DNA of 64,000 nucleotides from CAIODY01 sp046051225 (GTDB lineage: Bacteria > Bacteroidota > Bacteroidia > Chitinophagales > CAIODY01), in contig JBJOOR010000010.1 of the NCBI GenBank assembly GCA_046051225.1, positions 1 through 64,000 on the forward strand, written 5' to 3'. Each line of letters begins with the position of its first letter. The first letter of the stretch is position 1. A program made the position numbers and the translations under genes. The notes below the pieces were generated by a model that searched no databases, was not told the DNA's origin, and saw only the letters and a list, made by a program, of their open reading frames with translations. Positions 1 through 8,423 of the stretch are shown here, piece after piece.

Positions 1-131
1 AATTTTAAAAAGAAGGGCTTTGTTCGGTAATCAAACAGTTGTGCTTCTAACAGGCAGTGGTGCGTTAACAAACAGTAGTGCTTCTAATCCCTTCTTTTTA
101 AAACTTCTTTAATCCCTTCTTCGTTATAGGC
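1..131 (+). other. attC site, right part (left arm off window)
   Basis: The right core GTTATAGGC is at 123-131. The stretch before it (about 90-122) is complementary to the first bases of the window (AAAAAGAAGGG near 8-18 against CCCTTCTTTTT near 98-108), and the outer part of the left arm would lie before base 1. The recombination point is expected between G123 and T124. It belongs to the cassette upstream of the window. Confidence 0.65.
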
Positions 132-171
132 AACCCTTGACAACTTCGACAATAATTGAAAATGACTGGAT

Positions 172-1023
172 ATGCTTTATGCACTTTTAGACAATAATAA
201 AGTTGAACCAAAGCCACAACAAAAAGCAAAATGCCCTTGCTGCGGACATGACGTGATTTCTAAATGCGGAGAGTTAAAAATGTGGCATTGGGCTCATACA
301 GTTGACGATAATTGTGACGACTGGTACGAACCCGAAACGATGTGGCATCGAAACTGGAAAAAGAAGTTCGGTAAAGAAAATTCAGAAGTAATTTTGGAAA
401 AAGACAACTTAAAACACATTGCAGACATCTTCACTAAAGACTACATTGTAATTGAATTACAGAACTCCCCAATTTCGACAACGACAATAAGAGCAAGAGA
501 AACATTTTACGGAGAACGAATGATTTGGATAATTAACGGCGACCCATTTTACGACCGTTTTCTTGTTTCAAGTTCAGACCCGACATACGAAACAAGTCTT
601 CCAAGCAATTTGTTTTTTAGTGAAGACTTGCTACCAAACCCTGGCTGGTTTCTTGACTTTGAAGACGTAGTACCTGACGACCGACTACTTGAAATATTGA
701 ATGTTTATTGGGGGTTTAGTTACAAACCTGAAATAAATAAATACTTCAAGTTCGGGACAGACAGAGTTAAGTTTAGCAAACCATTCATTAGGCTAATAAA
801 GAGATTTAATGACAGTAATTTGATTGACCTAAAAGACGAGAATATAAAGTATTTTACATGGAGCAATCCTTGGAAATCATGGACGGCAGCAGAAAGACCA
901 GCTTTCATTGACTATGACAGAAATAATTTGCTTTTCGTGAAAGAAGGACTTGGAACAAGATACGGAAGCGGAGTAATTGTTCCTAAGACAAGGTTTTTGA
1001 AAAAGTATGGGGCGACAAAATAA
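172..1023 (+). CDS. CoiA-like nuclease-domain protein, cassette 1
   Basis: A 283-residue protein resembling the competence protein CoiA family. It has an N-terminal zinc-finger-like segment (Cys21, Cys23, Cys24, Cys32, with HWAH at 39-42), then a WHRNWKK helix. Next comes a PD-(D/E)XK-type nuclease core with HIAD (82-85) and IELQ (94-97), where Asp85, Glu95 and Gln97 are the likely metal and catalytic positions. CoiA in Gram-positives acts in natural transformation after DNA uptake; here a role on incoming or foreign DNA is only inferred. It is carried alone in an integron cassette, starting 48 bases after the cassette boundary, with its attC 9 bases after the stop codon. No promoter is obvious. 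The family call is fairly firm; the function is not. Confidence 0.7.
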   Translation: MLYALLDNNKVEPKPQQKAKCPCCGHDVISKCGELKMWHWAHTVDDNCDDWYEPETMWHRNWKKKFGKENSEVILEKDNLKHIADIFTKDYIVIELQNSPISTTTIRARETFYGERMIWIINGDPFYDRFLVSSSDPTYETSLPSNLFFSEDLLPNPGWFLDFEDVVPDDRLLEILNVYWGFSYKPEINKYFKFGTDRVKFSKPFIRLIKRFNDSNLIDLKDENIKYFTWSNPWKSWTAAERPAFIDYDRNNLLFVKEGLGTRYGSGVIVPKTRFLKKYGATK

Positions 1024-1031
1024 TTAGGGCT

Positions 1032-1167
1032 GCCTATAACATGGGCTTGCTTCATAGGCGGTTGACGGGCAACGCCAACTTGTTGTGGTTTCTTTTACCT
1101 TTGTGCAGGCAGACGGCTGACGGAACACCAAGCCGCCCATGCAGCAAAGCCCAGAAACGTTAGCGGC
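1032..1167 (+). other. attC site of cassette 1
   Basis: The left core GCCTATAAC (1032-1040) and right core GTTAGCGGC (1159-1167) enclose 136 bases that fold back on themselves. GGGCTTGCTTCATAGGCGG on the left pairs imperfectly with CCGCCCATGCAGCAAAGCCC on the right, with the small mismatches and extrahelical bases typical of attC. The centre (about 1070-1125) is variable. The cut point is expected between G1159 and T1160. Confidence 0.85.
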
Positions 1168-1242
1168 AAGCATGTCGAGACTCCGAACAAACCAGAAATA
1201 TCTTTGTTATATAGATTTTAGAAAGACAATAAAAATTTAGTT

Positions 1243-1611
1243 ATGTTATCAGACGAAAAATTAAAAGCATTTATACCAACTATTAATCCTGAAAAAGCTA
1301 AAAAGTTTTACATGGATATTTTGGGACTGACTCTATTGTCGGAAGATAATTACGCATTAGAATTTAATGCTAATGGAACATTGTTGAGGATAACAACAGT
1401 TGAAAGGTTAAATCCACAACCTTTTACAGTTTTAGGCTGGAATGTTGACAATATTGTTTTCTTGATTCAATCATTAGTTAGTAAAGGTGTAGTATTTGAA
1501 AGATATGATTTTTTCGAACAAGATGAATTAGGTATTTGGACTTCTCCAAATGGAGCCAAAGTTGTATGGTTTAAAGATACAGATGGTAACCTCCTTTCAT
1601 TGACAGAATAG
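1243..1611 (+). CDS. VOC (glyoxalase/bleomycin-resistance) family protein, cassette 2
   Basis: A 122-residue single-domain protein with the vicinal-oxygen-chelate fold pattern: FIPTINPEKAKKFYMDILGL at the start, a middle LGWNVDNI strand, and SPNGAKVVWFKDTDGNLLSLTE at the end, where the terminal Glu is the usual second-half metal ligand. The family includes glyoxalases, antibiotic-binding proteins and dioxygenases, and the substrate cannot be read from the sequence. Small VOC proteins are common integron cargo. The gene starts 83 bases into its cassette, so it may carry its own promoter. Length is normal for a monomer that works as a dimer. Confidence 0.8.
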   Translation: MLSDEKLKAFIPTINPEKAKKFYMDILGLTLLSEDNYALEFNANGTLLRITTVERLNPQPFTVLGWNVDNIVFLIQSLVSKGVVFERYDFFEQDELGIWTSPNGAKVVWFKDTDGNLLSLTE

Positions 1612-1732
1612 CTTAATTTTTAAAAATAACAGAAAGATATTGACACGTCATTTAACCACATTTGTCATTTATATTTTAAATTGCACTAAAATAAATTGAA
1701 ATACTCCATTTATAAGAATAAAATAAATGCCA

Positions 1733-1866
1733 GCCGCTAACACGGGTTTTGCGTTAGTGGGCGGACTGTGCGGTATGAACATTTGAGCAATTAATAAACA
1801 TTAGTGCGGGCAGAAAGTTTGGTGTTCCAATAGCCCACCAACGCAAAGCCCGAAATCGTTAGGCGC
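1733..1866 (+). other. attC site of cassette 2
   Basis: The left core GCCGCTAAC (1733-1741) is the exact complement of the start of this cassette. The right core GTTAGGCGC is at 1858-1866. The arms pair very well: CGGGTTTTGCGTTAGTGGGC on the left against GCCCACCAACGCAAAGCCCG on the right. It is 134 bases long, close to attC1, and the two share arm sequence (GGGCTTTGC/GCAAAGCCC) but not the central loop. Confidence 0.88.
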
Positions 1867-1915
1867 AATTTTACGACACACAAATCAGAACGAAATAATA
1901 ATTAAATTGACGACA

Positions 1916-3106
1916 ATGAAAAAAATAACAACACTAATAATCACAGCACTTTTCTCAATGACTGTTTTTGGACAGACAGCAACAGAAACAATCAAAAAAG
2001 CCAACGACCTTATTGACAATAAAAAATATGAATCTGCATTTAAACTCCTTGACAGTTTTGACCCAAAGAATGGAATACCTGACATTGTTCTTCTTAAAGA
2101 GGACATAGCTTTAAAATATTTTGTTACAAGTATGATGCATCAAATGTTTGCATTCAAAGACCTTGAAAAAAAAGAAGACATTATGGATTATAGAGGTAAA
2201 GAGGGTTCATTTGGAATGCAAATATTTGCTGTTGACAAAATCCTTGATAGCCTAATTAAAATCTATCCAAATAATTGCAAACTGTACAAAGGACTTGGTG
2301 ACTTTTATTTTGAGGTCTATAACAAATATGGTGGCAACTGGCTAAAAGACAACAATGAACTTTTTAAATTAATTGAAGCAAACAATACAAAAGCAGTTGA
2401 AGGAAATTGTGCAGACTATCTTTCTTATTATGTTTTAGGCTACGTATTTATTTCACAAGAGAAATATAAAGAAGGCATTCCCTACTTTTTGAAATCAATC
2501 GAAGCCAAAAAAGACTTTGCTGATGCACACTATAATTTAGCATTCGCATATCTATACTCTGATGACAAGGAAAACGCATTGAAGTACGCTAAAAACTCTT
2601 TAGAACTATACAAAGACGCAAGTTTAAGAAGTGATGCTGCAAGAATGATTGGACAAATTTATTCTGAATTAAAGGACGATAAAAATGCAATAAAAAACTT
2701 GGAATTAGCAAACCAAATTGATGGAGGGAACTACTACAATATTAAATCGCTTTTAGGCTGCTACTTAAAAACAGGAAATGAAAAAATAAATGAAACAACA
2801 AAAACATTTTTCAATTTAGCACCAACCAAACCTACTATTTACAACGACCTTGACGAGATGTATTCAATCAACAAAAAAGAAAATGATTTAGCAACTTTTT
2901 ATAAAGACGAGCTAATTGCTTTCAAAGACGACAACAAAGTCATGGGCAACTTAAATTTTTATTTAGGGAAACTTTACCTTACTTTAGACAAGAAGCAAGC
3001 AAAAGAATATTTCACAAAAGCAAAAGAAATTTTTAACAAGTTGTACGACAAAGACCACCCAGTTTTTAATGCAATTGAAGACGGAATAAAGCAGACAGAA
3101 AACTAA
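1916..3106 (+). CDS. Exported TPR-repeat protein, cassette 3
   Basis: About 396 residues from the ATG at 1916; a TTG nine bases upstream would also be in frame, but the ATG gives a clean signal peptide (MKKITTLIITALFSMTVFGQ, cleavage after about residue 20). The mature part is tetratricopeptide-like, with clear units such as ADYLSYYVLGYVFISQEKYK, ADAHYNLAFAYLYSDDKENA and RMIGQIYSELKDDKNAIKNL. TPR proteins are scaffolds, so the partner is unknown. As the last cassette it carries the cassette start TTAGGCGC (1859) but no attC of its own after the stop, so it cannot be excised in the normal way. Export to the periplasm is inferred from the signal peptide. Confidence 0.75.
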   Translation: MKKITTLIITALFSMTVFGQTATETIKKANDLIDNKKYESAFKLLDSFDPKNGIPDIVLLKEDIALKYFVTSMMHQMFAFKDLEKKEDIMDYRGKEGSFGMQIFAVDKILDSLIKIYPNNCKLYKGLGDFYFEVYNKYGGNWLKDNNELFKLIEANNTKAVEGNCADYLSYYVLGYVFISQEKYKEGIPYFLKSIEAKKDFADAHYNLAFAYLYSDDKENALKYAKNSLELYKDASLRSDAARMIGQIYSELKDDKNAIKNLELANQIDGGNYYNIKSLLGCYLKTGNEKINETTKTFFNLAPTKPTIYNDLDEMYSINKKENDLATFYKDELIAFKDDNKVMGNLNFYLGKLYLTLDKKQAKEYFTKAKEIFNKLYDKDHPVFNAIEDGIKQTEN

Positions 3107-3115
3107 AAAAAACCC

Positions 3116-3186
3116 CTGCTCGTCCTCGTTTGGGGCATAGCAAAGTGTATAGCCAACGAGGATGCAAGAGGCATTTAGTTTATAAC
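3116..3186 (+). repeat. Interspersed palindromic repeat, copy A
   Basis: An element of about 70 bases found four times in the window (also 37270-37342, 43743-43800 and 43891-43960). The core CTCGTTTGG...CCAACGAG forms a stem around GGCATAGCAAAGTGTATAG. It is followed by a conserved tail, ATGCAAGAGG then ATTTAGTTTATAAC. This copy sits right at the junction between the last cassette gene and the chromosomal genes. It lacks the core required for the attC of cassette 3. Confidence 0.75.
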
Positions 3187-3254
3187 TAATAAAATAAAAA
3201 CTAAGTTGACCCCACAAAAAATCATTAATAAAGTATTAAATGCTATCGTTAATA

Positions 3255-3285
3255 TTTGGTTTCCATAGTTTTGATTGTATTTTCG
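3255..3285 (+). promoter_or_regulatory. Probable promoter of the BatA-domain gene
   Basis: TTTG (3255-3258), 19 bases, then TATTTTCG (3278-3285). This fits the Bacteroidota -33/-7 consensus TTTG-N19-21-TAnnTTTG with one mismatch. The start point would fall near 3290, about 6 bases before the ATG at 3296, which argues against the upstream TTG at 3275 as the start codon. Confidence 0.5.
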
Positions 3286-3295
3286 CTTACCGATT

Positions 3296-5326
3296 ATGAA
3301 TTTCTTATTTCCATCTTTTTTATTAGCAGCAGCAGCAGTGGCTTTGCCCATTATTATTCATCTGTTTAATTTTCGCAGATATAAAAAAGTATATTTTCCA
3401 AGCATTCAGTTTTTAAAAGAAGTAAAACAACAAACCACCCATCGCAATACAATTAAGCATTTGCTAGTATTATGTTGCCGAGCCATGGCAATAGTATTGG
3501 CCGTATTGGCATTTGCCCAACCGTTTTTAAAAAATGCATTAACCAATATAAAGCAAGGCGAACAGCAAGTAAGTATTTATATAGATAATTCATTTAGCAT
3601 GGCAAATACCAAAAATGGTGTGCCGATGATTGAATTAGCCAAACAAAAAGCCATTGAAATAATAAATGGCTATAATGCTACCACACAATTTCAGATAATA
3701 AGCAATGAAATGAATGGCAGCCAACAACATTTAGTAGCCAAATACGATGCATTAAAAATGGTAGATGAAATAAAAATACAACCTCAATCGCCCACTTTAA
3801 ATACAATAATAGCCAAACAAAAAAATGCATTGCATATTAATAAAACCGAGCATTCGCTGGCATATTTAATATCCGATTTTCAAAAAACACAAAGCAATCT
3901 ATCGGCGCTTACCACCGATACATCGTTTAAGATAATAGCATTGCCCCTGTTTTCCGACGAAAAACAAAACATAAGTATTGATAGCTGCTGGTTCGAATTG
4001 CCCGTGCAAACTATTCATCAACAAATGAAATTGTTGGTTAAAATATCAAACTATGGCAATGCAGCCATCAGCAGCAATAGGCTTACCCTAATGCTAAATG
4101 ATAAACTAAAATTTGTTGGCGATTTTTCATTAGCAGCCCACCAAAGCATGGTAGATACCATACCCTTTACCATCACCCAAGCCTCGTGGAATAAAGGTGT
4201 GGTAAGCATCAATGATAATGCAGTAACATTTGATGATACTTACTATTTTACATTTGAAGTAAAAAACAATATCAATGTATTATGCATAAATGATAATACC
4301 GAAAACATTTATCTAAAAGCATTATTTGCCGATAAGCAAATAAATAGCACCAATGTAGGCGCAGCACAAATAGATTATGGCATGTTTAAAAACGAGCATT
4401 GCATCGTATTAAATAGTTTAAAAACATTATCAAGTGGGTTGAATAGTGAGTTGCAAAAATTTGTACAAAATGGTGGCAGCCTAATCATTATACCCAATGA
4501 AATATCAGATTTTAATACCTACAATAGTTTATTAAATGCATTGCAATGTGGCATTTATTCGGATATAAGCAATAAAGAACAATCAGTAGTTTCGGTAAAT
4601 ACACAAATGGATTTAATGAAAGATGTGTTTTTAAAACTATCAGAAAACATGGATTTGCCAAAAGTTAAAAAACATTTTATAATAGCTACCACAGTGGCAA
4701 ATAATGAAGAACAAATACTAACCCTAAAAGATGGTAGCAGCCTGTTTAGCAGATTTAAATCGGGCAAGGGCAATTGTTATATAAGCGCCGTACCATTAGA
4801 TAAAAGCTTTAGCGATATGCCTATCAAAGCAGTATTTGTACCCATGATATTAAAGATGGCATTAAGCGGAATAAAAACAAATGATTTGGCATATATAATA
4901 GGCAATAATTCGAGCATACCAGTAAATGCCGATATCAGCCAAAAAGAACCCACATTTACATTAAAAAGTTCGTTTCAAGAATTTATTCCCGAGCAGATAA
5001 ATATTGAAAACACATTGTATTTAAAAATAAAAAATCAAATTTCAAAATCGGGAATATTCGAATTGCAAGGAATAGAAAATATTGCCAAACCTGCCTTTGC
5101 ATTTAATTTTAATAGAACCGAATCGGATTTGAATTTTTATAAAGAAGCCGAATTAAAACAAAAATTAAGCGAAACAAACATTGCCATGATTGATGCCACC
5201 CATAAAAACATGACAGCATTGGTAGGCGAAATAAACACAGGCACAGTGCTTTGGAAATGGTGTTTGCTATTTGCCTTATTATTTTTAATAATCGAAATTG
5301 TATTGCTTCGGTTTTGGAAAGTGTAA
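3296..5326 (+). CDS. BatA-domain membrane protein
   Basis: A 676-residue protein from the ATG at 3296. The N-terminus MNFLFPSFLLAAAAVALP with HLFNFRRYKKVYFPSIQFL is the classical BatA/aerotolerance-regulator N-terminal domain, with two membrane helices (about 5-20 and 58-77). A von Willebrand-like segment follows (VSIYIDNSFSMANTKNGVPM, near 93). Then come a long periplasmic or cytoplasmic beta-rich region and a final helix (WCLLFALLFLIIEIVLLRF). Such large BatA-like proteins are common in Bacteroidota, often without the MoxR/Bat operon, and their role is not settled. The stop is 13 bases before xerD, so the two are probably co-transcribed. Confidence 0.75.
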   Translation: MNFLFPSFLLAAAAVALPIIIHLFNFRRYKKVYFPSIQFLKEVKQQTTHRNTIKHLLVLCCRAMAIVLAVLAFAQPFLKNALTNIKQGEQQVSIYIDNSFSMANTKNGVPMIELAKQKAIEIINGYNATTQFQIISNEMNGSQQHLVAKYDALKMVDEIKIQPQSPTLNTIIAKQKNALHINKTEHSLAYLISDFQKTQSNLSALTTDTSFKIIALPLFSDEKQNISIDSCWFELPVQTIHQQMKLLVKISNYGNAAISSNRLTLMLNDKLKFVGDFSLAAHQSMVDTIPFTITQASWNKGVVSINDNAVTFDDTYYFTFEVKNNINVLCINDNTENIYLKALFADKQINSTNVGAAQIDYGMFKNEHCIVLNSLKTLSSGLNSELQKFVQNGGSLIIIPNEISDFNTYNSLLNALQCGIYSDISNKEQSVVSVNTQMDLMKDVFLKLSENMDLPKVKKHFIIATTVANNEEQILTLKDGSSLFSRFKSGKGNCYISAVPLDKSFSDMPIKAVFVPMILKMALSGIKTNDLAYIIGNNSSIPVNADISQKEPTFTLKSSFQEFIPEQINIENTLYLKIKNQISKSGIFELQGIENIAKPAFAFNFNRTESDLNFYKEAELKQKLSETNIAMIDATHKNMTALVGEINTGTVLWKWCLLFALLFLIIEIVLLRFWKV

Positions 5327-5339
5327 TTTACCCTTTACT

Positions 5340-6251
5340 ATGACGAGTAGTTGGCAACCCTATATCAATGGCTTTAAAGCCTATTTAAAATTAGAGCGTT
5401 CGCTTTCCGACAACTCTATCGAAGCCTATCTACACGATATTAATAAACTAGTTCAATATTTAGAAATCAACCATATTCATCTATCGGCATTGCAGATGGA
5501 TTTAAAAACATTAAAACAATTTGTAAAATGGATTCATGAATTAGGCATGGCAGATTATAGCCAAGCCCGAATTATTAGCGGCATTAAAGCATTTTATAAA
5601 TATTTATTGATGGAAGATTTGCTAGATAAAAATCCTGCCGAATTATTAGAAGCACCAAAGCTAAAACGACAATTGCCCGATACATTAAGCATTGAAGAAA
5701 TAGAACAAATATTTGAAGCCATTGATGTAAGCAAACCCGAAGGCGTACGAAACCGAGCTATATTAGAAACACTGTATAGCTGTGGGCTACGAGTTACAGA
5801 ATTGGTAAATTTAAAAATATCGCATATTTATTTTAACGAACATTTTGTACGAGTAATAGGCAAAGGCGATAAAGAAAGAATAATACCCATTGGCAGCCAT
5901 GCCATGAAACATATTGATTTGTATTTGCACAACATTCGCAATCATCTATCCATAAAAAAAGGAAACGATGATATAGTGTTTTTAAATAAACGAGGCAGTA
6001 AATTAAGCCGAGTAATGATATTTTTAATCATTAAAGATTTAGTGAATAGTATTGGCATGAAAAAAACAATTTCGCCACATACTTTTAGGCATTCATTTGC
6101 TACACATTTGGTTGAAGGCGGTGCCGATTTACGAGCTGTACAAGAAATGCTTGGGCACGAAAGCATTACCACCACCGAAATTTATACCCATTTAGATAGA
6201 AGCTTTTTAAGGCAAACATTAGTACAGTTTCATCCTCGATTTAAGCATTAA
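5340..6251 (+). CDS. xerD: Tyrosine recombinase XerD/XerC-type
   Basis: 303 residues from the ATG at 5340; an upstream in-frame start would overlap the previous gene. It has an N-terminal SAM-like core-binding domain (SWQPYINGFKAYLKLERSLS) and a C-terminal catalytic domain. Visible catalytic residues are Arg151 (CGLRVTEL), a Lys in GKGDKERIIP, His247 and Arg250 (HTFRHSFATH), His273 (LGHESITTT) and nucleophile Tyr282 (EIYTHLD). Length and motif spacing match XerD, which resolves chromosome dimers at dif. XerC and XerD cannot be told apart safely here. This is a housekeeping recombinase and not the integron integrase: it lacks the extra patch typical of IntI and lies 3 kb beyond the array's distal end. 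Confidence 0.9.
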   Translation: MTSSWQPYINGFKAYLKLERSLSDNSIEAYLHDINKLVQYLEINHIHLSALQMDLKTLKQFVKWIHELGMADYSQARIISGIKAFYKYLLMEDLLDKNPAELLEAPKLKRQLPDTLSIEEIEQIFEAIDVSKPEGVRNRAILETLYSCGLRVTELVNLKISHIYFNEHFVRVIGKGDKERIIPIGSHAMKHIDLYLHNIRNHLSIKKGNDDIVFLNKRGSKLSRVMIFLIIKDLVNSIGMKKTISPHTFRHSFATHLVEGGADLRAVQEMLGHESITTTEIYTHLDRSFLRQTLVQFHPRFKH

Positions 6252-6269
6252 AATTTATTTAGGGAAAAA

Positions 6270-6316
6270 AAAAAGTTATCTCTGCATTTCGATACTTCGA
6301 ACCGAGATAACTTTTT
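6270..6316. terminator. Bidirectional hairpin terminator
   Basis: AAAAAGTTATCTC (6270-6282) pairs with GAGATAACTTTTT (6304-6316) around a 21-base loop. It has T-runs on both strands and serves the convergent xerD and TPR genes. Confidence 0.7.
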
Positions 6317-6418
6317 CTAATCTTTTTAGCCTTCCGTATGTTTGAAAATAGCGCTGTGGTTAATTTGTATTAGCTGTTCAAAAAAACTAGCAACCAATAA
6401 CCCCCATCTATAATACTC

Positions 6419-7534
6419 TTATTGCTTATTTAATAACGATTTCGATTTTGTTAATGGTCTTGATACTTCTTCATCATTAGCATGCATAGCATTTGCTTTT
6501 TCTAAATAAGGCAATGCTTTTGATAAAATATCATTCCGCTTTTTGCTTAATTCATCATACTTTGCTTGTGGTGCATTAGTAGGCAAATCATTAATTTCTT
6601 TATTCATTTTAGCCGCCTGATTATAAATATTAATACCCATAGATTTAATAGCATCAAAATTAGTTGGATTTTTTTCTAATGCTTTACTATAAGCAGCTTC
6701 GGCTTCTTTATCGTTATCCATGTGTTCATACGCATTACCTAATATTACATACAATATTTCATTATCGGGTGTTATTTTAAGTGCATCATTAATTTTTGAT
6801 ATTGCTTTTTCGTATTGATGTGTAGCAGCATAAATATTTACAAAACCATAAATTATTTTATCGTTGGTAGGATAAATGGCTATACCATCTTCTAATGTTT
6901 TAATAGCCTTTGCTGTGTCTTTCATTTTAAAATAATCGGCTGCTAAAAGGCTATAAGCCTGCTTTGTTTTTAATGCTACCGATTGTTCGTAAAAGCCAAT
7001 AGCTTCTTTAGTTTTTAATGCTTTATCAGCTATAATACCAGCATTGTATAAGTTGCTTGTATCCGAAGTTAAATTTGGATAAAATGTTTTTAATACACCA
7101 AATAAAGCAATTTGATTTTTTATACAATCTAATGATTTCGAAAAGCTATCTTTTTTATAATATTCATCGGCCTGCAATCCAAATTCATAGTTTACAACTT
7201 GTAAATTTTTTAATGCTTCATCTGCGTAATCATGCTTAGGATCAATTTCTAAACTTTTTTTATATGCCTCATATGCAGCCATTAAAGCATCGCCAGCATT
7301 TAATTCTTTTTCCATTTTTTTTTCATGAATGGTTTGATAAATTAAACCTTTGTAATACCATGTTTTCCATAATCCTTTCGAATCTTCGTTGGCTTCGGCT
7401 TCATCAATGGCAGCTTTGGCTTTATCATACTCTTCATATTTTAAATAATTCCAAGCGCTGTTTACTTTTTGCTTTTGAGCAAACCCCAATTGAGTTGCCA
7501 TTGCTAAACTTACTACTAATAATATTCTTTTCAT
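6419..7534 (-). CDS. Exported TPR-repeat protein
   Basis: 371 residues with a signal peptide (MKRILLVVSLAMATQLGFAQ). At least six tetratricopeptide units run through the protein. Examples are GLWKTWYYKGLIYQ, GDALMAAYEAYKKSLEIDPK, QAYSLLAADYFKMKDTAKAI, KIIYGFVNIYAATHQYEKAI and EILYVILGNAYEHMDNDKEA. It probably lies in the periplasm or at the outer membrane. No enzymatic domain is visible and the partner is unknown. It is transcribed alone, convergent with xerD across a shared terminator. Confidence 0.75.
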   Translation of the reverse strand: MKRILLVVSLAMATQLGFAQKQKVNSAWNYLKYEEYDKAKAAIDEAEANEDSKGLWKTWYYKGLIYQTIHEKKMEKELNAGDALMAAYEAYKKSLEIDPKHDYADEALKNLQVVNYEFGLQADEYYKKDSFSKSLDCIKNQIALFGVLKTFYPNLTSDTSNLYNAGIIADKALKTKEAIGFYEQSVALKTKQAYSLLAADYFKMKDTAKAIKTLEDGIAIYPTNDKIIYGFVNIYAATHQYEKAISKINDALKITPDNEILYVILGNAYEHMDNDKEAEAAYSKALEKNPTNFDAIKSMGINIYNQAAKMNKEINDLPTNAPQAKYDELSKKRNDILSKALPYLEKANAMHANDEEVSRPLTKSKSLLNKQ

Positions 7535-7838
7535 TTTTATTTGTTTTAATGTATTGATGTAAAATGATGTAAAACAGTTGCAAATTTGTATTTACAAAAA
7601 ATTATAGCCCCAAAAGTAATCAAAAGTTCTTTTTCAAAAAGCCGTTTATTTTTGTTTAACGTTTTGCTCATAAAAGCCATTAAACATTCATCGCAATTAT
7701 TTTTTTATTTCTTAACAATTGTTCATTTGCTTTAAGTAAATAAGAATCTACTTTACCAACTAATTATTTGCTTTAAATTATTGTTTGGTATAATAATTGG
7801 AATATCTCGTTTTCATGAAAAACAACCATAGTTATTAA
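7535..7838. other. 304-base intergenic region between divergent genes
   Basis: A very A+T-rich spacer between the divergently read TPR and Crp/Fnr genes. It must hold both promoters, but I cannot find a convincing TTTG-N20-TAnnTTTG pair. No repeat, RNA gene or clear operator palindrome was seen. Confidence 0.5.
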
Positions 7839-8414
7839 ATGATAGAACTAAAAAAAACAATAGATAAGCTTGTAGAATTATCACCCGATAAGATGGATTA
7901 CATACTATCGCATTTTAAAAAAATAACAATACCTAAAGACTCCTACTTTGTTGAGATTAATAATACTTGCAATTATGTAGGGTTTTTATTAGAAGGCATT
8001 ATTCGGTTTTATTATATGAGTAAAGACAACCAAGAAACAACCTGCTACTTTGCTTTTCCGAATGAGTTTATAACTTCAAAATATAGCTTTAATACTAAAA
8101 AAGAATCGAAAGAAGCACTAAAAGCAATTGTAGATTGCGAAATAGTAGTGATTCATAGAAATGATTTAGAAAAATTATATGCCGAAATTCCCGAAACACA
8201 AAAAGTTACCCAATATGTGTATGATAATTTTTCGAATATTTTAATGAAACGAATTGCAATGCTTCAAATTCATTCGGCCGAAGAGCGCTACCAATACGTA
8301 TTAGAAAACAATCCAGCATTACTTAGAAATGTGCCATTACAATATGTTGCCTCTTTTTTGGGTGTAACACCACAGCATTTAAGCCGATTAAGAAAACAAA
8401 AAGTTAGCATTTAA
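7839..8414 (+). CDS. Crp/Fnr-family transcriptional regulator
   Basis: 191 residues. It has an N-terminal cyclic-nucleotide-binding-like barrel (ITIPKDSYFVEINNTCNYVGFLLEGIIRFYY near 28-60), a long dimer helix, and a C-terminal winged helix with the recognition segment VPLQYVASFLGVTPQHLSRLRK (about 164-186). This is the short Bacteroidota subfamily in which the second domain is reduced. No Fe-S cysteine cluster like that of FNR is present, so it is not an oxygen sensor of that type. Ligand and targets are unknown. It converges on hmgA with only 9 bases between the stop codons. Confidence 0.85.
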   Translation: MIELKKTIDKLVELSPDKMDYILSHFKKITIPKDSYFVEINNTCNYVGFLLEGIIRFYYMSKDNQETTCYFAFPNEFITSKYSFNTKKESKEALKAIVDCEIVVIHRNDLEKLYAEIPETQKVTQYVYDNFSNILMKRIAMLQIHSAEERYQYVLENNPALLRNVPLQYVASFLGVTPQHLSRLRKQKVSI

Positions 8415-8423
8415 AAAATAAAA

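Larger units (their letters stand above)
1..3106 (+). mobile_element. Distal end of an integron cassette array (or CALIN)
   Basis: Three genes all read rightward and are separated by attC-like sites. The diagnostic test works. Cassette 1 begins TTATAGGC after the G at 123, and its own attC starts with GCCTATAAC (1032). Cassette 2 begins TTAGCGGC after G1159, and its attC starts GCCGCTAAC (1733). Each left core is the exact complement of the cassette's own start, as expected for excisable cassettes. Cassette 3 begins TTAGGCGC after G1858, but no GCGCCTAAC follows its gene, so the array ends here. No integrase is in the window; by integron geometry it would lie to the left. The cassette genes use GAC for Asp far more than the rest of the window does, consistent with foreign origin. 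Confidence 0.85.

Noticed and set aside
3116..3186. attC of cassette 3
   Set aside because: The element folds into a stem but lacks GCGCCTAAC, the core required by the cassette's own start, and the same element occurs at three sites unrelated to integrons.
5340..6251. The tyrosine recombinase as the integron integrase
   Set aside because: It has the length and motifs of XerD, it is co-transcribed with a BatA-domain gene, and it lies at the distal end of the array, opposite to where intI belongs.
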